From contig NC_087065.1 in the NCBI RefSeq assembly GCF_963678635.1, forward strand, positions 47,248,381 through 47,312,380: a stretch of 64,000 nt of DNA, in the 5' to 3' direction. Source of the DNA: Symsagittifera roscoffensis (lineage: Eukaryota > Xenacoelomorpha > Acoela > Convolutidae). Below are positions 56,248 through 64,000 of the stretch, in pieces (the stretch's first letter is position 1; the number at the start of each line of letters is the position of its first letter). The position numbers were made by a program, and so were the translations under genes. The notes beneath the pieces were generated by a model that was given only the letters and a program-made list of their open reading frames with translations, was not told where the DNA came from and did no database searches.

Positions 56248-57453
56248 AGCTCAAGATTTCTTAAATATTTTCTACCAAGTAAAAACTACCCAGCCTTTGA
56301 ACTGTTAGCTTATTAACATCTGAAAACGGTGAAAATGTCTGTTTGATTTTACAATTTAGGAAAAAAGTAAGATTGGTGACTTACTCGTTTTCGGGGAATG
56401 TATCAACAAAGTCCCATATACAAGTCTTATGTAGTGGACAAAGGTTATTGAATGCTACTTTACAGTCTATATTTTAGTGAACTCTCGGGTTTTTAGTTAA
56501 ACAGCTTTCATTGTCTAATTTTTCTGGAGATTTAGGTCTGAAGAAAAACAAAAAAGATAGTGTAGAGGCAATAGCAATGAAAATTTCCAGAAATTACAAT
56601 ATTTTTATAAACGCCTGGAAAATCAAAAAACGATTGAATACTTCTATCGACTGTTTCGAAATGGTCACAATAAAAACTTGATAATTTTTCTCCTAAGACT
56701 TCAAAAAACTTCTAATCTCAAGCTTTTTTCATTAATCTTTAGTTAATGCAACTGTGCAGCTGCATCCTGTAGTGAATTCAAGTCAGAAAAAATATATAGT
56801 GACTTTGGAAGTTTTCATTAGGAAGAATTGGAAAATCTTTGTTAAACTGCATCGCCTTAATTGTTGTAACACAGGTGCACAAAAAGAAGTTGTGTCTATT
56901 GAAAGACTTGCTCTTGCACCCTATAAAAATTTGAGCTCTCTCAAATGAAACTGTTGATAGTTGAAAGGATTTTCTGAGAAGATCCGGCAACAGCTGAGTT
57001 TGTATTCATTGCAATTGCTATTTTTCCTATTGGAGCGCCATTGAACATGTTTTCCTGTATGAATTGGTTTTGACAAGATGGAATGAGACAGGTTCTCACT
57101 ATACTTTCCCTGTAAATGTACTGAGCAGGTTCTCTTCCCATATTCCATTTCAAATATTGATGATTAGGTTCAGCTATTAAAAATTTTCTAGTAAACAGCG
57201 AAAAATCAACAATTTTCAGGCTACATTTGGATTGTTAGACAGCATGTAAGAATAATTACGTGTAGATCGAATAAGGTTATTTCGATTTTTGGTAATTGGT
57301 AGTAAAATTTTTCGCTTTAAACAAAACAATCGCGAGCCTCCTATTAAGTGGAAACGTTATCCCAGTTCTTTAGGAATTTGCTCTATCCTTGAACGGATGC
57401 ATATCAAATGCATCAGGAAATTCTTCAAAACTGTATCTAAGACAGGCAATTGT
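56248..57453. other. AT-rich sequence without supported gene
   Basis: Beyond the end of R2 nothing matches elsewhere in the window. Overlapping short frames at 56754-57148 lie on both strands without recognisable motifs. Confidence 0.45.
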
Positions 57454-58628
57454 TCAATTATTAATTCCAGCCGACGAGTTGAATTCTTTCGATATTTGTG
57501 CTTTATGAGGATATAAAGATAATGTGTCATAAAATGGTTTTGCTAGAGCGACTGTTTTTTGATCTACTTTCTCGAGAAATGGAACTAGTTCTACTAGTTC
57601 TTTGCTTGGAATTTTTTTCAACTTCCCATTTCTTACCGAACTGAACTGTCTATTTAGGTCTGTTTTTAGCACTGATTGGGTCCTGCTGAGCTGTACAACC
57701 GACCAGGCCTCATCCATGAAAATTAATCGGTTTTTTTCACAGCCAGTTTTGATTTCATAATAGCGAAACTTCTCCTTCATCCTGAGGATAGGTTTTCCGT
57801 GAAAGAGTACTCGGCTGCGTTTTCCATTTTCATCCAAGGAGTTGATTCCGTCATTTATTTCTTTCTTTCGTTTGTTCTTGCGACCTTTCCAGGTGAGCTG
57901 ATTTCGAGCAAGTTATGAATTGTACTCAAAAAAACTCAAGAAGGTTCCAGCGTGGAAGCGTCATCCTCCTCTGGCTTTGTCGTATCCGCCACCGTCTCTG
58001 GTTCATCTTCTCAATCAAAAAAACTAAAACCCGGACTCGACGCTCCACTCGCCGAAATTTTGTTGTCATCATCTTTCTCCGTTTGACTTGGATCCTGATC
58101 CATTGGTTCTTCTGTCAACTCATCTTCATCTTGATCTTCACATGTTCCTTGATCTCTCACGGTATTGATACTGAGAATCCTGGCTGGTTGATCAACGTCG
58201 ATCACTCGCAAAGGGGGTTTTCCGCGCTATTAACTCACCAGCTGCCTTGTTCTCATATCCAGCGTGATCAGAGGCGAAGAATTCGAGAGCATCTTTAAAC
58301 AACAACCTTTTCAGGGGTATGAATTAAGAACTGACAATCAAAGCAGTGAATACTGCTTCCCACGAGTCGATTTCTTGCCTTATGACAGGTGGCACAACGA
58401 TCAACTTCGCCCATTCTTTCGCAGGAGTGGCGACCATGCTCGTTCTCCTTCTTGTTGATTCTTCCAAGTACGCAATTTTTCAAAAGCATAAAACCACCGT
58501 ATTGGAGACGCCCGCCATTTCTCTTTCTTTATTTTGAATGCCCTTAGTCTTGGCTCATTTACCACGGAGTTTGCGCTGAGCAACAATCTTCGGATGAAAG
58601 GACACTCTACTGTTTCCTCAGACATCAT
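57454..58628 (-). pseudogene. Unrecognised minus-strand coding region with CX2C zinc-binding-like segment
   Basis: Several frames look coding. One (58295-58489, open upstream too) has RCATCHKARN and HCFDCQFLIHT, a CX2C...CX2C arrangement, preceded by NGGRLQYGGFMLLKNC; this weakly recalls FLYWCH or zinc-ribbon modules. An acidic frame (58011-58211) follows, continuing after a TGA as EDEPETVADTTKPEEDD. Then comes a basic exon-like frame entered after AAATCAG near 57900 (WKGRKNKRKKEIND, then GKPILRMKEKFRYYEIKTG and LIFMDEAWSVV). The MDEAW strand could be transposase-like, but I cannot confirm that. It directly follows the third ORF3 copy on the same strand. Confidence 0.35.
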
Positions 58629-58649
58629 TTTCCAGCTTCGGTCTTTTTC

Positions 58650-59480
58650 TGGCTCTCTGACACGGTCTTAACAATCTTGGTCTCTCGGCAGTCTCAATTA
58701 ATTTTCTCACCATCCTTTCCACTATTGGGTCTCCTAATGTATATCTCGGGTCTGGGATAGTCGCTCTTCCAGATCCTAACTTAATTTTTGTTTCTACCTT
58801 CGGACTTAATTATCGCGCCGCTAACATTTCCGCAGGTGCAATCCTACAAGGGACGTCTGTCTCAGCTACTATACGGTCTGAATGTCTTAATGCTCAGATT
58901 GATTTTTATAATCTCGTTTTTAATCGTTTTATCTCCTCTTATAGTTTCATATTGAATTTCCCGAAGATTCTCCTCCACATGTCTCTATCCTCTCGAGTTT
59001 TGGTTATTTCAATTCTAAACCTGTCCAGTTAGTCTGTCTTTTCAATGATATGCTTCATGGTCTCGTTTGTCTGTACTTGCTCCTCTCCTCTACTCTCAGC
59101 TACTCTCAGTTGTGAGATCTTATTAGCAGTTTCGTTACTAATTTCCTGATGTATTCTCCTCAAACCAGACCAAGGCCTGGCGGGGAGATGCATCTCTCCA
59201 TGCTGATATGTCATAGGTCTCTCCAGCCCAGGTTTAATCTCCAAGTCTTTTCCAAATCATTCCCCCACCTCATTACAAGCATATTTAGGCATTCTGAAAC
59301 TCCTTGTTATCCGCAACCGGCCATCAATAAGACTGCCATAGGGCGGCCCCAATATTTCTCTTGCCCTAATATGTTCGTTAAGGCTGCCGTCAACATCACT
59401 AACTCTGGGTCATCCAGAACGAATTCCCATCACATCAGCCAGCAGAAATGCGAATCTAATACCAATCTCACCTAGGCCTC
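58650..59480 (-). pseudogene. ORF3 N-terminal region, third diverged copy
   Basis: On the minus strand it shows DDPELVMLTAALTNILGQ (near 59430-59380), MEIKPGLERPMTYQHGEMHL with GLRRIHQEISNETANKISQL (59029-59244) and GDPIVERMVRKLIETAERPR (near 58690-58740). These align with the matching blocks of R2 (45680, 45886, 46430), but at much lower identity than R1 has to R2. The coiled-coil middle is broken. It then runs straight into the unrecognised region at 57454-58628. Confidence 0.65.
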
Positions 59481-59987
59481 TGCTAGGTCCATAAATTTAT
59501 ACACACGAGAATTTCCTGGATGATTTCAGGGTAAAGCAACGGTTTGATTGTTTTCTGTTTGAAAATTGATTTGAAAAAAAGAAGATCAATCAGGATCTAG
59601 AAGCATTTCAACCAGCATATTTGAACATAAATCTATTGCCATTTACCTTAAAAAAACTATTTAAAACAATCTGATTTAAAAAAATTTCCAGAGAAATCAT
59701 AAAAATTATCATTCAATCCAGAAGTTTGAAAAGTGATCGATCGAAGAGTGGGCGGTCCATAATTTGGATATTTCCCTGAAATGATTCAAGAAGACTTCCA
59801 TTGTTACTAACCTACCCAAGACTATATTTCTAGAAACATACCACACAATAATTCGAACCTTCTGTAGTCTGTTAATTTCTCAACTAAGTCCTTGTGGTCT
59901 AAACACGCAGGTCCTCTTCTCATCTTTTCCTATCAACCTATACTAAAGTATTTTTTCTTTTGTAAGCACAGTTCCTTGTTGGTATTT
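59481..59987 (-). other. Intron-like gap, third copy
   Basis: This non-coding stretch lies between the macrodomain and ORF3 parts, at the same position as 32072-32470 and 45181-45581. No sequence match to those is evident by eye. Confidence 0.4.
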
Positions 59988-60590
59988 ACATGCAATTGTC
60001 TTCTGTTCCAGTTGTGCGTCGGAAGTGAGAGCTCCTTTACTACCCTGTGCACAATGAAGTTTGTCAAGCTAGTCAGAGGTAAACCTAAATTCTCAGGGTC
60101 TACGTGTTGCTTTTCTGTCGCTCACGTCCTCATCAAGCATAAATGGTTTCCTGGCGTATGCGATACCGCTGGCGGTAAGGCTGCTACACCTCCAACTCTT
60201 AGTCTTTGTATCAACAAAATTTTTTTGATCTTGCACGTTCTTTAAGAATCGGCTGCTAATGCTGTTTTACACTCATATCCGCGGCGATGACTTGTCCTAT
60301 ACATCTCGTAAGTATGAAATCAATAACAGTCAAAACTATTCTAGTACTCACTGCACTGCTTCTCGTATATCTGATATCAGACTGAGCTTGGTTAGGACGG
60401 AAAGGATCTTGTTTTTCGTTCTCTATGTATTTCATATTCTCGTTGTCTACGTCCTGAATTGTCATATTAGCCTCCCTGGGGTCCAATTTTACCTTGTTCA
60501 GCGTTCCCAGACGAGCATGTTAGTTAGCTCCTCACTGCTGTAGTTCCTCCGCTAACTTTTTCAGCTCTATCTTGCCTTCTTCGAAGTCAT
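59988..60590 (-). pseudogene. Pol tail and macrodomain, third diverged copy
   Basis: Reading leftward on the minus strand: acidic DDFEEGKIELKKLAEELQQ (near 60590-60540), the tail block MTIQDVDNENMKYIENEKQD (60460-60405), AADMSV (near 60270), then macrodomain blocks in a shifted frame: GGVAALPPAVSH (near 60180), ATEKQHVDPENLG (near 60120) and VVKELSLP (near 60035). Blocks keep the order seen in R2 but have many stops and indels. The copy shows the macrodomain was already part of this element family well before the R1/R2 duplication. Confidence 0.65.
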
Positions 60591-60599
60591 CCCTAAAAG

Positions 60600-63500
60600 A
60601 TTGAGCAAAATTTCATGTGTAATTTTAAAAGGCTTCTTCTCAATTTTGAAAATGCTTTGACAACCAAAAACCGGAGCGAGTAGTTCAGGAATCACCACGA
60701 CACAAAAAATTAAACCGATTGGGTGCAACTAAAAAAACGCCGCCACTTGAACAAAAACCCGCGCTAATAAAAAAGACCCATAAGCTTTGGATAATTGCAA
60801 GTTTCTATACAAAAAAAAAGTTTTAGCCTCAGCTGCAAAAAAAAATTTGAGCAGGTCGGAGTAGCTACTTCTCTAATCTCTAGATTGGCTTTTTTTAATG
60901 AATCTGCTCCAGTTTTTTTCTAATTTAAAATAGTTTTTTGAAAGAACGGATATCAGTGGACGCAAAAATTATAAGGATTTGCAAAGAACGATGGTAAATA
61001 AACAGTTCAAAATTTGTTGAGAGGTGGAAAAAATCCAAGCTTTGAACTAGTAAAATCCGATTTTACTGTTCAGTAGAAAAGATATAATCCTACTTTTGCT
61101 GCCTTTGGTCCTAAAAAGCTGGTTAAAACAGTCTGCTTAAAAGTTTTTCTGTAGATCAATCAACCCAGAAGTGTAAAAAATGATCGAAGAGTGGGCAGTC
61201 CATAACTTTCCCTGAAATCAATCCCTGATATTTCCCAGAAATCAATCATAAAGACATTAATGTATCTAACCTACCCAAGTGTTTAGTCCTAGAGACATAC
61301 CAAACAATAATTTGAACATCCTGAAGTCTGTTTTGTTCTCAGGGTGTTCATATTAATCCAATTTTTCTGTTGAGTAGAAAATAAAAATCCGGTTTTGAAA
61401 AATTTAGTTATTCATCCGTTCACTGGTTAAACAAACTTCTTTGGAAAAAAAACAATATATTTTTGGCAGACTTGCTCGTTTTTCTGTTTTTGGGACAAAA
61501 AAGATACTACTAAACTGTTCCAAGCAGACTCATTAAAAATCATTAAAAAGTTTCATTTATCCACAGTTTCTTTTCAGAAAGCTTGGTACTATTCAGAGTG
61601 GAATGGAACTTGCTTCATTAGATACAATTTCTCATCTAGTCCCAATGTTACAAAAAAGAAGGTAATCAAAGTTAACGGAGGTTGTCCAGCTCTCCTAAGA
61701 AACTATCTTCAAAGCATCATGTTTAATTCATTTAATTGATACAATACAGGATGCACCTGGGTAGCTGCAGTCTGCAGCACAAAGTTGAGAAAATCTAAAT
61801 CTAGTTATGTTCTCCCCATTTTCTTTTTTCAAGACATCAAACGAAGTACTTTGGAAGAAGGATAATGTTCACGTTCATGAAGTCGGAACACATGGTAAAG
61901 CGGTTAGTGCTTTTAATTTCATCTTACTTTAAGAACATAGTAATTTTTTTTAGAATTTCCAAAGTTGCTACATTTGTTTTATCCAGTTTACTTCTTTAAT
62001 TTCTGGAGAAAAATTGACAGTGAATAATGTGTACAGGAGTCTCCAAAACTTTATCCTAAATGTGATTTAAAATCAATTTTGCATAGTTTTTGTTGCATAA
62101 AGAAAACATATATTCGGTTCAGAAACACAAAACTTTTGATTGTGTTTTTTTCATGAATAAAATTTTTTCAATTTCCAAAAAAAGGATTAACTCTCACTTC
62201 AACAATTTATTGTATCGAAAGACTTCCTGAACAAAAATTCAGATAAAGCCCCTCAATCATCATGTTTTCCAGAAATTGAAATAGTCCCAATCAATGAGGT
62301 TGGAGAGCATTGCGTGATCAATACACAATCAGACGAATCTTGTTTTTTTGCTAATCGTTTTTGAAGGAAACGTTCTAACTATTCCTTTTGTGCAAAAACA
62401 TCAGCGCTGATATTGCAGCATCTTCCACAAATTTGTTAGATTGTCACGCAGGTTATTCAGCGTTTCTTCCAATTGAATTCTATCAAAAAAACTTTGAATA
62501 TAAATCATGTTGTTCTTGTTTCAGTTTTTTGGTCCTTTTTTCTGTAAGAATGCAGTAACTTTTTTGTAATTGATTAAAAAGTTTTTCGTTTGAAGTTTGA
62601 TTCATGCTTCTTCCTTCTTTGTTTCTGACTTAAACAGGAAAGGATTTTAATATCCGGAGCAAAAGAGAAACTTTGATAGAGAAAAACGAAAAATAATCGT
62701 GATAATTAAAGTAAGATAAGTGAGTTCTGAAAAAAATTCGATAAAATTTTACTCTGGAGAGAAAATTTTTCAAAACAATTTCTCAAAAGCTGAAAAGTCA
62801 AAAATTGACACTGGGAAAGAATAAAAATTTCCCCCGTACGATACACACTTTGAGAAAGTTTTTAATTTGTTTACCAGAGAAAAGTTTTTTAACAAATTGA
62901 AGGTTTAAATGTTTGACTAAGAACGAGGATGATTAAAAGCTATTTTAAGTTTTAATTGAAGAAAAAAACATAATAAATTGAAGTTAAACATAACAAATCA
63001 GGTTTTTAGATAAGAAATTTTTCAGGAAAATGATATAAGTGATTTAGTTTTCCAATTTCACATTTCAACCCTATGGATTCGTATTTTTCCCACAGAAAAT
63101 GAAATTTCCGCTTTAATGTTTTTGTAGAGTGAGATATTTAATAACCTACAAACTGACAAAGATTTGGTTAACATAATAAATGTTTCCATAACCTCGTTGA
63201 GCAGAATAGTTATCTTGTCAACAAAAACCTCTTTTGTCAAAACTTTTCGAGAAAATTTGAGCGCGAAATAAATGGATGAGATGGGTATTTTTTGGATTTT
63301 AAAAAAAATAACTTTTTTGTGTAGTTTTGATTCCCATACTGTTATTAGCAATCTCATATTCGTACAATCTCAAATCTGATATTACCTTAAAATTAGCATC
63401 GAATTTTTCTTATTTTTCGAAACTTGCCGTCATAACCGAAGCACTTAGCACTTAGCAAACTGTTACAGTCAAATGATAATGGGACATATCGATAATAAAC

Positions 63501-64000
63501 CGAAAAAAAATTGGAGTTTGAAAAAAAATTAAAACTGACGATATGAAATTAACAACCAACAGTGCATTAGGAAAAAAGGTATTCCATGTATTAAAACATA
63601 GGACCCTGTACATTGGTGTCTAGAATCTTAAGTATTGCTGTTATGGCAAAACTGGGCATGAAAATTGTTTTTCAAAATATACAATCTTAGCATATCAAAC
63701 CTGGTATTTCAACACAGGGCCAAAGTATTAATCTTATTCTCTGTTTGAATACTTTGAGATCCGAAACTTCACCTATCTTAGTGCATGGGGATCTCCAAGG
63801 CCCCTCCTTCCAGCTTTTTATACGCATATACTTTTAACCTAAATGGTTGTATTATTTCCGTTAATGGCTTAATTTTTATAAGGTTTTACAATTTTTCAAT
63901 AATTTAATTAGCAAAACTATTCAAAACAAAGAAAAGTGCTTTTCGAACATTCAAAATCTGCCCTGATGTACGAGCAGTCTTAAATAGCTTTGTTTAGCTT
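60600..64000. other. AT-rich sequence without supported gene
   Basis: Highly A/T-rich sequence with many stops on both strands. A 99-codon minus frame at 63058-63357 has no recognisable feature. I see no repeat partner within the window. Confidence 0.5.

Noticed and set aside
63058-63357. A 99-codon minus-strand frame near the right end.
   Set aside because: No motif, no repeat partner and AT-rich composition; a chance open frame is likely.

Overview
The window looks like a repeat-dense piece of an invertebrate animal genome. It is AT-rich, one gene has a short 118-base intron ending in a TTTCAG-type acceptor, a recognisable animal mitochondrial ribosomal protein frame (mS25) is present, and nearly everything else is decayed retroelement. 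I cannot name the species; nematode-like intron borders are suggestive only. No rRNA, tRNA, CRISPR or prokaryotic gene was seen.

Layout. Positions 1-3500 (minus strand) hold the gag gene and LTR/primer-site end of a Ty3/gypsy-type LTR retrotransposon that runs off the left edge. Positions 19060-31700 (plus strand) hold a second, opposite-facing copy: primer site, gag, protease, reverse transcriptase, RNase H, integrase and a long acidic Pol tail. The two elements are head to head. The inverted repeat between them extends inward to about 6500 on the left and 15600 on the right, and carries a 25-base satellite, a dispersed CCTCCGGATT motif and a covarying hairpin. Between the arms lie two copies of a jockey/CR1-like LINE reverse transcriptase, an mS25 reading frame and a tandemly duplicated two-exon membrane-protein gene.

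Downstream of the plus-strand integrase the element carries unusual cargo. A POA1/TARG1-like macrodomain lies in the Pol tail. After an intron-like gap comes a very long third coding region (called ORF3 here) with a coiled coil, two SGNH-hydrolase-like modules, a possible third, and several kilobases of unrecognised coding sequence. This block occurs twice in direct tandem (31410-44311 and 44312-56247), and a third, more diverged fragment lies on the minus strand at about 58650-60590. Every copy is broken by stops, frameshifts and deletions, but different copies keep different parts. The rest (41-44 kb, 54-57.4 kb, 60.6-64 kb) is AT-rich with no gene I can support.

The most interesting signal is this large gypsy-type element with ADP-ribose-binding-like and esterase-like accessory modules. 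The window also shows at least four tandem segmental duplications (2.6, 1.1, 3.9 and 12.9 kb). These are either a real history of unequal exchange or replication slippage, or partly an assembly effect; sequence alone cannot decide.
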